A stretch of DNA of 64,000 bases from Siphonodentalium dalli. Lineage: Eukaryota; Mollusca; Scaphopoda; Gadilida; Siphonodentaliidae. The translations under genes and the position numbers were made by a program. How positions within the stretch are numbered: position 1 is the first letter of the stretch; each line of letters begins with the position of its first letter. The notes below the pieces were generated by a model that saw only the letters and a list, made by a program, of their open reading frames with translations, was not told the origin of the DNA and searched no databases. Below, in pieces: positions 20,190-32,541 of the stretch. The stretch lies in assembly GCA_032622095.1 (NCBI GenBank), contig CP136067.1:175000556-175064555 (forward strand), read 5' to 3'.

Positions 20190-21200
20190 CTATTTATCTG
20201 CAAAGCATATATCACAGTGGTAAGGTTTATCTCCTGTGTGGATTCTCTTATGTTTCACCAAGTTGCTCGATGTATTAAACGATTTCCCGCATATATCACA
20301 ATGGTAAGGCTTATCTCCACTGTGGATTCTCTTATGTTTCACCACGTCGCTCGATTGACTAAATGATTTCCCGCATATATCACAATGGTAAGGCTTATCT
20401 CCGGTGTGGATTCTCTTTTGTTTCGCCAAGTTGCCTGATCGACTAAATGATTTCCCGCATATATCACAATGATAAGGCTTATCTCCGGTGTGGATTCTCT
20501 TATGGATCGCCAAGTGACTTGATTGACTAAATGATTTCCCGCATATATCACAATGGTAAGGCTTATCTCCAGTGTGGATTCTCTTATGTTTCACCACGTC
20601 GCTCGATTGACTAAATGATTTCCCGCATATATCACAATGGTAAGGCTTATCTCCGGTGTGGATTCTCTTATGTTTCGCCAAGTTGCCTGATTGACTAAAT
20701 GATTTCTCGCATATATCACAACGGTAAGGCTTATCTCCGGTGTGGATTCTCTTATGTTTCACCACTTCGCTCGAGTGACTAAATGATTTCCCGCATATAT
20801 CACAATGGTAAGGCTTATCTCCAGTGTGGATTCTCTTATGTTTCACAACGGCGCTCGATCGATTAAATGATTTCCCGCATATATCACAATGGTAAGGCTT
20901 ATCTCCAGTGTGGATTCTCTTATGCATCGCCAAGTGACTCGATTGAGTAAATGATTTCCCGCATATATCACAACGGTAAGGCTCATCTCCGGTGTGTATT
21001 CTCTTATGTCTTGTCAGGTTACTCGATCGATTAAATGATTTCCCGCATATATCACACCAAAAAGTCTTATCTCCAGTGTGGATTCTCTTATGTGTCGCCA
21101 ATCTGTCCGATTGGGTAAACGATTTCCCGCATACGTCACAATGATGCCGTTTATTCTCTGTGCAGGCGGTCTCATGAACATTCAGGCTAGCATCTCCCAT
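20190..21200 (-). CDS. C2H2 zinc-finger protein, 11 tandem fingers (unit A)
   Basis: A 336-codon single-exon frame, ATG 21198-21200 in good context (A at -3, G at +4). An 18-residue leader ([18 protein letters not shown]) is followed by 11 fingers [26 protein letters not shown] at exact 28-residue spacing and a cut-off twelfth (YHCDICFADK, stop at 20190). Such arrays bind DNA or RNA in the nucleus; no KRAB, BTB or other effector domain is visible. Finger 9 has Gln in place of its first His (CAA at 20418-20420), so it should not hold zinc properly. Finger backbones are nearly identical, pointing to expansion by unequal exchange; variation is concentrated at the helix positions. A TATA box lies 50 bp upstream. 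Sister genes are at 42083 and 62410. Target unknown. Confidence 0.88.
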   Translation of the reverse strand: MGDASLNVHETACTENKRHHCDVCGKSFTQSDRLATHKRIHTGDKTFWCDICGKSFNRSSNLTRHKRIHTGDEPYRCDICGKSFTQSSHLAMHKRIHTGDKPYHCDICGKSFNRSSAVVKHKRIHTGDKPYHCDICGKSFSHSSEVVKHKRIHTGDKPYRCDICEKSFSQSGNLAKHKRIHTGDKPYHCDICGKSFSQSSDVVKHKRIHTGDKPYHCDICGKSFSQSSHLAIHKRIHTGDKPYHCDICGKSFSRSGNLAKQKRIHTGDKPYHCDICGKSFSQSSDVVKHKRIHSGDKPYHCDICGKSFNTSSNLVKHKRIHTGDKPYHCDICFADK

Positions 21201-21251
21201 CGTGTGCCGGGAATTGTGACAGTCAGCTGTATATCTCGTGAAGCGGCAGTC

Positions 21252-21259
21252 TATATATA
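21252..21259 (-). promoter_or_regulatory. TATA box of the unit A zinc-finger gene
   Basis: TATATATA inside CTATATATAG, about 50 bp upstream of ATG 21200 on the - strand, which would place transcription start ~20-25 nt before the ATG. The same sequence and spacing recur in unit B (43199-43206). Confidence 0.6.
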
Positions 21260-21260
21260 G

Positions 21261-21723
21261 CGAGAATCTGATCTAACTATATCTGAATTCCACAGTGTAA
21301 CTGTAAATTATTTAGTTCGTGATATGGAGGGATCACGTATCAATCTACCGATTTTCAAGTCGAACAAAAGACGACGGAAATACCGTATTATGTTGAACTA
21401 CCATGCGTCGCATTGTGGTTTTGTTTAGTAGAACCGTTCATAAAACGATAGATGTATACACAGCCTAAATGCGCATTAGTGTAAAAGACCGGCCGGTTTA
21501 GCGTCACAAACTCGACAGTAATTTCGTCGTATAACTCTTCACCCGATAGGTCTACTTTGGTGGACTGGGGGGGGGGGGGGGGTGACATACTCTTTTTATT
21601 ATGGTATAGTCTACATGTATTTAGAAACTGACGACCGACGCATATAGATGTGTGTTATTATGGATTAGCCCTTATATAAAACAAATACTAAAGTAAAAGC
21701 CCAGTAAACGATGGTTTAACACA
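21261..21723. other. Upstream region of the unit A zinc-finger gene, with a G16 run
   Basis: No gene. A pure G run lies at 21567-21582 (19 G in unit B at 43846-43864). Ends at the unit A/B junction. Confidence 0.5.
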
Positions 21724-24668
21724 CTTTACTCTGTGCCAGTTAAAGTAAATGTAAATATAGAATATCTGGGGTTTCCTCATTGGACACGAAAATACAACGA
21801 AATAGAAAATTAAACGAATGGTAATATAGGATGCTACTTGGCGGGAACACAGATCTCGAGAATGAATACACAATGTACATAACTTTGGTCCAAAGAAATG
21901 AAGTGATAATTGGTATATAATAAATACAAGTTATATTAATACATGCACAACATAATAAAGTTTATACTTACCAATATATATATGCAGAAACGTGAAGATT
22001 GTGTCAGGTAACAATGAAAATAGCAACAGCAATAAAATAACGATGTGTTCAATTTGGTTTCTCTTTTAGTTCTTCCCTTGTCGATCTCGTCACTTCTTCT
22101 CGAGCCGAGAGTTCCAGTTAACTTTCCGGTACAAACTTATCGCCGCTCCGGCTCCGGTCACTTCCGATTGACTTATCTCCCATTGATCAGAAACCCAATT
22201 TCACAACACTATTCCCTCTTTAAAATAATTAGAGTCCAGCGGAGGGAACAGCGATTCAGATCAAAATTCCCAATTGAAATAATAACAAGGTGTGCAGAGA
22301 AAATCATTCCACAACAAAGAAAAAATACCATGCCTGTTCGGTGTACAATGTTTGCATGAACAAACAAAACATAGTTCTATGATTATACAAGAAAATGATT
22401 ATAGAAAAACAAATACCGTACCAGGTCGGTTTACAAATAATTCGATGAAATGAATGAATGATTACCAAAAATCCACTCTTCAATAAGCTTGAGAATTTCA
22501 AATTACTTTTGAATGGACTGACGTAGGTAACCGACGTAGATAACGTTTGCCCTACATGTATTTCGAATATCTCATGAACATCGAACAATCTGTGTGAAGA
22601 GTGGAATGCCAGTATTTTGTTGACCCTTTATTTAAAACGAATTAACCAACATATTGAGTGAAATTATTGTGCAGTCACCACTGATACTCAAGTTATAGTT
22701 TTAAAATTAACTAACTTACAAGATCTAATAAATTTGTTCTAAAAATTAGCAATGATCCAGCGATAACCGTGGTTGCTCCAATCGCAGCAATGCAATTCAA
22801 ATTTGAGGGTAACCTACTTGTTATGTGATGCTTTGAATGATGATAACAATAGATTATGTTCACGTTGCAACAATTGAGCAATGAAGCGATAATCATTGTT
22901 GCTGTACAGATAAAATTATGTTTCTTTTTTAGAAATCCAGTTCACGGGACAATCAAGCGACAATCGTTGCTCATCAGATAGCATTATGTGTTTCTTATTT
23001 AGAAATCCGGTTCGCAGGACAATTAGTGACCAATCATGCGATAATCGTGGTTGCTCTTCAGAGAAAAGTATATGTTTGTGTCTGTGTGAGCTGTATTTCA
23101 TAAAATGTTATCTGATTTTTCTCCTTGAAATCATATTAGCAATATTCTGGCCAATTCGCCCGCTACATCGCCGACAATCGCAGGCAGTGTTTTCTTAATT
23201 TTGCTATGCCAAAATACCACATTCTGCGGCTCGTTAGACACCACTTCTAGTACATGCCTCGTCCAACTGCATGAAGTCCCTTCTAATTTCCATTGAAATT
23301 TGCACAGGTAGTGCTCGGAACACGTGAAACCGATTTAATTTAAGTGTTAGGTCGTGTATATATTATCACATGTGGACCATTTGCTTAACTAGTAAACCCA
23401 TTCAGGAGACAGTTAATGGATGGGAATCATTTGATCCACATAAGTCTGTGCTCTCGATCCATGAATGATAGTATATATGTGTAAATAGTATATATGTGTA
23501 AATTTCTTGAAAGTTCAAAGCAGCTCAACTCATAATGATTATAAAATGACCAATCATTCATTGATTTAAATTGTAGTCAACTAACTCATATTATGAATTA
23601 TTATTCGATATGAAAACAAATTATAAAGAACACAGCCATATGAGAACTATTATTTCACAATAAATATTTCCTGAAAGCTTATGGATTTATAATAACTCAT
23701 TCTGAGAATTTACATCAAATTAATTATAGATATTACAACACAACACAATGTCTTGTTCAGTTTATGTCTGTTTATTTATGTTCAATGTTTTATGTTCTAC
23801 AATTTTTGTCTATTGTTTTTGTTTAATGTTCTCTGGATATATCTTATATATCATATAATATAACTATCTATATTCTGATCTATTCATAGAAAATACACGA
23901 CAGTCACTGATTAGAAACTTAAACAATTGCTAGTACAATAACTGACGAATAATTATACACCGGTATTGATAATAATTACTGAATAAGTTAGAATAACTAC
24001 AAATGAGTCAAATTAGCTCTTTTTTTCTCTCTCTCTCTCTCTCCCCAGAAAGCGAATTATATTGGAGATAACTTAATGACACAACATTAAGCCTTATAAA
24101 AGAATTCAACCATCGGGAATTGAAGATAACTCATTCTGAGATTTCTACATCAACTTAACAAAAGATCATAACATTACGTAATGTCTTGCTCAGCTAATAT
24201 TGTCTGATGTTATGTATACATCTGATACATCTCATATATTTCATTATATGTTGCATGCTATATATGTATACCCTTAATGTTTGTCTGATCTGTGCATGTA
24301 ATACTTGTAACATATGTATGTCTATTTCCCCCTTCATTACTTCATATGCATGTCTATCTTCGTCTATCCTCCCCTTCATTACTTCATATGCATGTCTATC
24401 TTCCATTTCTTATATACCTGTACGCCTAAGTAAAATGCGAATTTAGCGAAAAATACCCACCTCAATATTAACTGATTGCGTACCGATAAGCATTTATTTT
24501 TTCAATACTTTACAAACCCTTGGAAAATAAACAAAGCATTTCTCTCTCGCCCCCCAACTTTAATACATATATTTGTGACATCCCCCATTTGGCATATCTG
24601 AAAGAAAAAACAACTCTACATACCTTATATACCCCACCTCACCCCACCCACTCACCCTGTCCATTAAT
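21724..24668. other. Unit B leader, non-coding
   Basis: Equivalent to 2205-5289, with the same dyad motifs (22749-23057), one copy of the 126-bp unit and a shorter (TC)n. The GTG-started 104-codon frame at 22045-22359 is open here too, but I do not regard it as a gene. Confidence 0.5.
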
Positions 24669-26590
24669 ATTCTCTTGAAATACCCATGCTACACTTGCAA
24701 AAACTCAGTGCGAAATAACCAAGATTCCTTATGCTGTGACATGTGTGATCAATGGATCCATCTATATTGTTCTAAACTTTCAAAAGCAGACTTCATAAAG
24801 CTTGTTGATGATGAAAAAACATAGTTTTGTCACCATTGTATTGCATCTATACTACCATTTAATCATATAGAAGAAGAGGCACTGTTTCGGTTGGCTTTAT
24901 TTGATATGAAACACGATTATGTTCATTCAAATCATCAAATATCACATCAAAAGATCCCTTACTAATTAACCCATTCACCCTGAATGATGACTTTTGTAAG
25001 GAATCCCAACTGGATGACGATGACTATAACTTAGACCCAATAAATGCTGAAAACTCATCCAATTATATCCTTTTTGAAGAATTCAATGATAAACTGAAAC
25101 AGTTGAATAAAAATATATCATCTTCAATAATTCATTTCAACATACGTTCTTTAATGAGAAATATAGATAAATTATCTACTTTCCTTCATGCTTGTAGACA
25201 TAGATTTGATATAATAGGCGTTACTGAAACATGAGTCCCCAATTGATCTGACAAAAATGGGGAGTTACAGTTTATATGAAAACCAAAGGAATGACAGAAA
25301 GGGGAGTGGGGTTGGAATATATGCTAACGATAACATTAAAGCTCACGTTCGAACAGACTTATATATATTCACGGAAAGCTTTGAAAGCTTATTTATTGAA
25401 ATCCCTGATCATAAAATCAAGAACCAACCAGTAGGTTGTATATATCGATGCCCCAATTCTGATGTCGACACATTTCTTGAAAAACTTGAAACAGTACTAA
25501 CTCAAATACATAAAGAAAAAAGGGAATGCTTCCTGATGGGTGATTTCAACATAAAATAAATAATGATAATACCAGTGGAAAGAACTTCTTAAACCTATTG
25601 AAGTCATTTATGTTTCTGCCAACAATAACTAAACCCACCAGAATTACAGAATTCAGTGCAACCCTCATTGACAACATATTATCCAACTGTCATCTCTCTT
25701 CATTTTACGCAGGTATTTTTGTGGAAGACATAACTGATTACTTGCCCATTTACCTTCTTTTGGATAATGGAGCCAAAAAAAGTAACCAATGTTTTTATTT
25801 ACCAAAGAGACTATTCAAATATTTAAAGAAAAACATAAAAAAAAAATCATCAACCATATCTCAGTGGCTGACTGGAGCACAGTACTTTATAACCAGGACT
25901 GCAATGAAGCCTATAACATATTTCTTGATAAAATAATGAGCACCTATAATCTTAACTTCCCAAAAAAAGAGGAAGAAAGTCCAAATATCTAATAATCAAA
26001 ATCCATGGATAACAACAGGTATAATGAACTCCATCAGAAGAGGGAATAAACTTTATAAAATATTCATAAAAGTCAGAACAATATATAATAATGAGCAATA
26101 CAAGAAGTATAGAAATAAAGTAAACTCAATTATTCGAACTTCTAAGCAGCATTTTTATCATAGTAAGTTCCAACAGTATGAAAGTAACATTAATGCTACA
26201 TTGAAACTAATCAAAAACATTCTCAACAAAAAATAGAGTAACAGCACCACAACAGAGTTCTTATATGATAATAAATACATCAATGATAAGAAGGAAATTT
26301 CTGCCAAATTTTATGATTTTTTCACGAACATTGGACCAAACCTTGCTGCCAAGATAAGATCTTGTGAAAATCCGACAGACTACCTTAATCAGCCACACCC
26401 AACTGATGAATTTGAGATCCTTGATTTATTAAAAAGTATCAATTCTAAAAAGGCGGCAGGTATTGATGAACTGAAATGTTCTATTCTGAAGACATGTTCC
26501 GAATTTATTATTAAACCCATTACACATATCTGTAATCTCTCCCTATCTAATGGCATATTCCCAGACCTCGTGAAGGTAGCTAAAGTTATT
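24669..26590 (+). pseudogene. LINE, unit B copy, 5' half
   Basis: The PHD start codon is mutated (ATT at 24669), but the second cysteine pair (CCDMCDQW) is kept. There is a TAG in the PHD region (near 24823), the TGA after GVTET shared with A and C (25233), and a one-base loss near 25555. The endonuclease (25100-25780), the linker (26024-26236) and the start of RT (YINDKK...FFTNIGPNLAAKI, AAGIDELKCSIL) are readable. Similarity ends at 26590 (AAAGTTATT), where a 6-kb block begins; A continues CCAATCTACAAATCT. The 3' half resumes at 32542. Confidence 0.85.
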
Positions 26591-26880
26591 TTTGTCATAT
26601 GTAGGCGCTGGGTGGGGGGGGGGGGAGATACTCAGGCCTGGGTATCTCCCCCCACCCCAAATTCTTACTCTAATCAAATTTTGCTCATATAAAGTTAATT
26701 TCTCGCCATTTCATAACTATATAAAGCAAATTAAGCAATAATATCATACGTTTAATTTTTGTCATATGTAGGTGCTGGGTGGGGGGGGGGAGATACTCTA
26801 TAAAATTTTGCTCATATAAAGTTAATTTCTCGCCATTTCATGACTATATAAAGCAAATTAAACGATAGAATCATAAGGTT
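26589..26880. repeat. Direct repeat of a ~165-bp G-rich block
   Basis: TTTTTGTCATATGTAGGnGC TGGGTGGGGG starts near 26589 and again near 26756; both copies are followed by TTTTGCTCATATAAAGTTAA and CTCGCCATTTCAT. Related GGGGGGAAGATACCCAGG words recur at 27014-27060. The first copy also has an inverted CCCCCCACCCC arm (26648). Confidence 0.7.
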
Positions 26881-27414
26881 ATATGTTGACATATTTATGC
26901 TATTATTGGGTTAAGTTAAACTTCAAAATAACCCAAAAAAATAAAATTTATAGTTTTCTCGGCATTTCTTACCATAATAATATAAAATAAGTGAGGGAAA
27001 AAAAATGTACGAGTGGGGGGGAAGATACCCAGGGTGGGGGGGGGGAAGATACCCAGGGGGGAGATATCGTGTTACACCGGTTTTGCCCCAACTGATACAT
27101 AATGTAATGCTATCGAGAGTCGCACCGACTAAACCAGAAGGAAATGTTTTGTGAGTCGCCCTGGAGGGAATACTATTATGTGGTGAATTTATGATAATGG
27201 AATACCCCACCTATTCAGGGAGCAAATATTACATTTGAAATTTTGATTAGCAAATAACCTCATAATAACATAATTAGAATGCATTGTTCTGAAATCATAT
27301 AAAATTCATACCAAATTGCATAGCTATTATCTAAATTTGGGTAGCAAATTGCGATGCGATACCAGTTAATTTTCTCCATGCACCTATTCAACCTAACTTT
27401 AATAATAATAATAA

Positions 27415-27720
27415 TAATTGCGCTGAAGCACAATTGGTGGTTATCCCATATGAATTGATAATGGAATAACCTATCTATTCAGGGGTGTAAGCTTGTGAAA
27501 GAATTGCGCTGAAGCGCAATTGATATGAATCAAGCTGGATTGCGCTGAAGGGCAATTGAATTGCACTTCAGCGCAATTGGATTGTGCTTCAGCGCAATTG
27601 GATTGCGCTTCAGCGCAATTGAATTGCGCTTCAGCAATCGACCCAACTAAAACACAAAGTAATGCAATCGAGAGTCGCACCGACTAAACTTTAGCGCAAT
27701 TGAATTGCGCTTTAGTGCAA
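27415..27720. repeat. Minisatellite of a self-complementary unit TTGCGCTTCAGCGCAA
   Basis: About nine copies of TTGCGCTGAAGCGCAA or its variants (TTGCGCTTCAGCGCAATTG) in both apparent orientations, because the unit is almost its own reverse complement. The 70-codon frame across it simply reads the repeat (NCAEAQS units). Confidence 0.75.
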
Positions 27721-27778
27721 TTAATAATAAATGTGAATTTGGCCTCCCATATAACCGGTCATGAATACCCCGTACGTA

Positions 27779-27991
27779 CAGTAATGCCCTTATTAATAGA
27801 CTCCATAATCACAGCAGAATTATGGGTAACTTTTCAGGATTTAGTCGGAAATATGGCTTGCTGCCATTCATCGGAAAGCTTTCGCTGAGAGCTTTCCGAT
27901 GAATGGCTGCAAGCCATATTTCCGACTAAATCCTGAACAGTTACCCATAATTCTGCTGTGTTTAAGGAGTCGATTAATTAGGGCATTACTG
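27779..27991. mobile_element. Palindromic CAGTAATGCCC MITE, copy 2 (213 bp)
   Basis: TA at 27777-27778 and 27992-27993. Almost the whole element is one inverted repeat, with centre GCTTTCGCTGAGAGCTTTCC (about 27876-27897). Arms include CAGGATTTAGTCGGAAATAT and its complement. The most complete member of the family in this window. Confidence 0.88.
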
Positions 27992-28841
27992 TATTACTTA
28001 GTAGTCATAGCTGGTAATGGGCCTACCTCGAATCGATTCATCACTACCATTCCATATAGTAATGATAGTAGTATGTATATAATATTCAGGGTTGTGGTGC
28101 ATTTAACAGACTGTATATTATATCTGGTTCTATTTTATTGTACTAAGAACACGAACATTCTGTTGCATGAGATTATCTAAATTGTACCCTCAGACTATCA
28201 CCCCATGCCATCACTATTGTAAGGCACCATCACTATTATTGTTTTTGAGGTAAAATACCACCTATCTATGATTTCAGTTGTTTTCTATTTCTCTATTGGC
28301 ATCTTCTGAGACATAGATTTTTTCAAATGTTGATATTATAGTGTTTTAATCATATGTTATGGCATAGATTGTTATTAACCGTACCGGTATATGAAGGCTC
28401 TATAAAAAAATAAATAATTAGTGGCTCGAAAATTAGATGGGCCTTTAAAGTCACAATGTCACAATTGCTGTTCATCTCATACCCGTCTATCCAGCTACTA
28501 GTATATTATGCTAATCAGGATGTTATGGCACTCCAGTATTCATTATATAGCCCAACTGTTATAACCCGTCTTTAGCTGGTGTATACTTGCCTCTATGATT
28601 ATTGAGATATAAGGCCATATGTAATGACATTAAATTGCATGGAAACAGTAATTTATGGGCTGCGTGACGTGAATATCTATTGAGAAATAACATCATAATG
28701 TAATTGCGAAAACCAATAAAAATCAAATTTTTTGTTTTAATGTATTAAGTTATTTCCTTCATAAAAAGACTTTGTGATAAAGAATCCTGACAGACTCAAT
28801 ACTAGTTTAGAATATAGAATTAACTTTTAAAATAACAAAAA

Positions 28842-28969
28842 CCTTCGGAATAGCGAATCTCCGGAACAGTGAACCTTCAGAATAGTGAACCTTTGGAATA
28901 GCAAACATTCTTAATAGAGAACCTTTGAAATAGTGAACTTTCGGAATAGCAAACCTTCGGAATAAAGAA
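28842..28969. repeat. 16-bp minisatellite, eight units
   Basis: Consensus CCTTCGGAATAGTGAA; eight diverged units fill exactly 128 bp. Confidence 0.8.
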
Positions 28970-31900
28970 TGTCCCCAATATGGCCTATCACTAAAGTATC
29001 ATGACATTTGACCGCATTACCACTTGATTTAGAGTTATCCATCTACATCCACAATTTTTTCCAAGACCCTCCATTTGATGACATGTGTCTGGGACACATT
29101 ATTACACCTCTCGAGAAATAACAAACTTCAAAAATTGATATCTGTTCAATCGGAGCTTTGATGGGTGTTCCTAGACTGGATTAAAGTATTTTTACCCCCG
29201 AAGCCAAGAAATGGTAATTTAGGAGTATCTGATTGTATGGAGTACCTTTAACTTACATTCTATGTGGGGGAAGGATACGAAAACCGATGAATATAGCTGT
29301 GTTTCAGGCCAAGTCGAATTTGGTCAGGGTCCAATGATATTTGACATAGTTATGTCAATTTTTCGACTTAGAAATGTTTACATATATTTCATGCCATAAA
29401 AGTATAGTAAATTTGATTATAATTTCAAACTAGTTGGAAGTTTGTACATATATTGTGTGACAATAGTCGCTTGTACCAAATTAAAAAAAATAACTTCCAG
29501 ATAGATTTTGAGAAATTCCATTTTGAAATTTTATTATTTTGGCAAAACATGCGCCTGACCCATAATTGGGTCACATGGTGTGTTTTTGGTTAACCCATTG
29601 CTTGTTCACACCGGATAAAATTGTTAACCCAATTTTTTATATGCCAGTTGTATTATGTTATTTGTCTGTCAGTCCATTTGTTCATCCATGCTAACATTTG
29701 GCAAATATGGGGTAATTACCGGGTATGGTATTTTGTCCAGCCCATCATGGTTTTTTAATTTTTAAGCTTAGCTCTACTAGGCCCCCGCGAAACGGAGTTT
29801 ACAGTCAAATCAAAGTTTGAATTCAATTGGGGATGAGGTTCGCGAATCAAATCTCAATTTGAATATATACAGCTACATGTATGCGCAAAATAATTGGCCC
29901 CTTTAACGCGGATTTAGGCCGGTAATTACTGTTCGTACCACCAGTAAACCACAATCAAGTGGTATTACGTCGAATAATTGCGACTGACATGTGGTATCCA
30001 TCGGTAGTCTTACCACGGTAATGATTTTTAACTGCGATAACCCAGTAAATAAACACCGATTACATTTTTTGTGACTGCAATAACGGTAAATTCAATCTAG
30101 AAATTTTTAAACGCATCCACATTTGACCTATGCCATATTCAATCGCAAAGTTTTTAGTTCAAAAATACCATATCAGGGTATCTTTATTTTCATGTTAACT
30201 AAACACATAGTAATTCAGTTAATACATGTATATTGTTTATTCAGCATATATGTATGAGGTTGGTCACTGCAACATTGCAATTGCATCAACAGTGCAGCTA
30301 CGATTGTCCGTGTCTTTGAATATGTCAGTGGCATGAAATAAATCTGACATTCAATTTGGCAGGTGTAGAAAAGTCATACCCACTCGCTTTTTGAAGCCTA
30401 TTTATCTGAGTTGTATGCTATTGCTATCTGTTGTTAGGAGCATACCGCCATGTGTGGCCAGGCTATACTCACAGTATAAAGGGTGCAGGGCTTATATTTC
30501 GGCGAGAATCCAATTCTATAGATTCTCGTAAATACTCTCGCAAATTACCCTGGATTCTCATGAAAAAGTATGTATAAATTCTCACAAAATCAGATGAAAT
30601 ATATGCCCTGGGGTGATTGTGTTAAATTTAACACACACCAGTACCTGACCATTCTGTTTTTATTGATTTAAATGCCCGCAGTCTTATGAAACAAAAAGTT
30701 CTGGCCATAGAGGTGGCCTTTTATGCCAGAGACTGGTCTTGTCAGACAGAGAGGCAGCACATCGAATGGTAGGTGTGGTACTACCATGTGGAATAAGCTC
30801 AGTTAGATTAACCCATAAATACCAAATGTTGGTTCATCCGTCCATATGTTCGCTTTTGGTTGATAACATTAGATAGTCTCAACTGAAGGGAATGAAATTT
30901 GGTATGTGGGTTCTGTCCACAAATTTTAACCGCAGGTATTTCCCTTTTTGTTCAAATTGGCAATAAATTTTCATTTCTCTAGCCCAAAAATACAAGTCAA
31001 GTTTAAATATTTGGGTTTTGCCCACCAATTTTCACCAGGGGTATGCCATTTGTTGGAATTGCCACGACGAAGCCTAAATCGCCCGAGATAACTTGAGCAA
31101 CACTTTTGAAAAAATGTTCAAGTATCACATAACATTGCACAGTGAGTTTATGTGGTCAGCCATTCAAAATGTATCTACATGTCACATATTACTAATTAGT
31201 CCCTTCTAGATTTCATTCAATGCTCAACGGGGCTGAAGAAACACATAGTGAATAAATTTGCAAACAATATAAAAGTCCATATAACCATTAGTATACATCT
31301 CATATAAAAGTAATAATACCCTGTATCTCCTACGATATGTGCCCGATTGGGTTAGCATTTTGAACATACATGTATGCGGTAAATTCAGTACATTGAGTGA
31401 GTAAATTATCCAATTTGATTTTCTAACTTTCTTCTAAATGTCGCTTCATTTGAATTTTTGCCATTATCAAAAACAATTCTGGAAAATGTTTGTCATTGCT
31501 CCCTATGGGAGACTCGCATATATAAGATAATGCATTGGCACAGGGTTGTTTGTAAAATTTCAAGAAGCTCCATTCATGGAAGGTTTGTACAGTAAAGTCA
31601 TTGAGACAATTTCGATTTTTGGTGATCGGTCGTCAGTATCATTTCTACAACACAATTATCACCTTATATTTACTTGGCTACACAATTTTACTGTGTGATC
31701 GCCACAGAACATTTTTTTAAGAGTATATGTATGTCCAAATTTTGCTGTGGGTGTAGAGTATTCTCGGATAGAATAAATATACCCAAAGCAAAAACTAAGC
31801 GAGGGGCACCTAATGGTTGAGTCTGGGATATTTGGCACTTAGAACGTGGCTAGATGGTTTGGTGGGGAGGGTCACCATCTTGGTACTTCCAACTGAAGGC

Positions 31901-32005
31901 CCCCCCCCCCAACACCTTGAACGACACAAACAAAGTTTGCATAATTCAATTTGCAAAACCCCATGGGGCTTGATTTTTCCGAAACTTTCCCTTCACAGAC
32001 TACTA

Positions 32006-32195
32006 CAGTAATGCCCTAATTGGTGGACTCCATAACCACAGCAGAATTTAGTCGGAAATATGGCTTGTTGTCATTCGTTGGAAAGCTCTCGGAGAGCGCT
32101 CTGATGAATGGCAACAAGCCACATTTCCGACTAAATCCTGAAAGTTACCAATAATTCTGCTGTGGTTACGGAGTCGATTAATTAGGGCATTACTG
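32006..32195. mobile_element. Palindromic CAGTAATGCCC MITE, copy 3 (190 bp)
   Basis: TA at 32004-32005 and 32196-32197. Left CAGTAATGCCCTAATTGG, right TTAATTAGGGCATTACTG. The left arm lacks ~20 bp present in the right arm (GAATTTAGTC versus a longer GATTTAGT..CAGAATTA spacing). Confidence 0.85.
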
Positions 32196-32541
32196 TAAAT
32201 GGTAGCATATTCTAAATGGATCAGTAGTCTTGTGGCCACTATCAATGCAGGGGATGAAAAGGATGGTTCGGCCCAGAAAGCGAATTTATTTAGATCTGAA
32301 CCTGAAAATTACAAACTCCTAACACCTAATTGTCTGTGATATTGATGAATGCCAGGAAAATTCGCACCCCAATTTATTGTGTTTAAAAAAAAATAATTAA
32401 CAGCTTTAACTGGCCACTGAGAACATCACAGGACAAATAGGTCGGATGGCCCGGTGGTTCTGAATATGAAAATTGTTCATTCTTACTAATCTTAGCATCT
32501 AGACTGGCCTCAAGATGTTCAAATTGGGGGAAATTTCCAAC

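Larger units (their letters stand above)
2205..21723 (+). repeat. Unit A of a three-copy tandem segmental duplication
   Basis: Landmarks recur in the same order and orientation in all three units: the GTTCAATTTGG... leader block (2532, 22045, 46105), the LINE (5290, 24669, 48838), the + strand finger array (9231, 33824, 50892), the fixed TTAA element (16313, 36598, 53690) and the - strand finger gene (20190, 42083, 62410). In the 315-bp block at 2532 I count five differences from unit B by eye. Unit A alone carries the LTR retrotransposon, two recent 519-bp elements and the 1.4-kb CAGGGG element, and it has lost short stretches kept in B and C, for example near 18798 and 19933. Confidence 0.9.
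26591..32541. other. 6-kb block replacing ~215 bp of the unit B LINE; no gene seen
   Basis: Absent from A and C. It contains a duplicated G-rich block at its left edge, a palindromic minisatellite (27415-27720), two CAGTAATGCCC MITEs, a 16-bp minisatellite (28842-28969), a fragment of the double-palindrome family (about 31510-31547) and a run of C (31900-31909). Between 28970 and 31500 I see only AT-rich sequence with no domain-bearing frame. No inverted or direct repeat joins the two ends, and the matching LINE bases are missing, so it is not a clean transposition. Confidence 0.6.

Noticed and set aside
20200-21150. Regularly spaced 84-bp repeats that could look like a CRISPR array
   Set aside because: They encode C2H2 fingers in frame; repeats and spacers are both coding, and the setting is eukaryotic.
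27471-27680. 69-codon - frame with NCAEAQS repeats
   Set aside because: It is the translation of the palindromic minisatellite.
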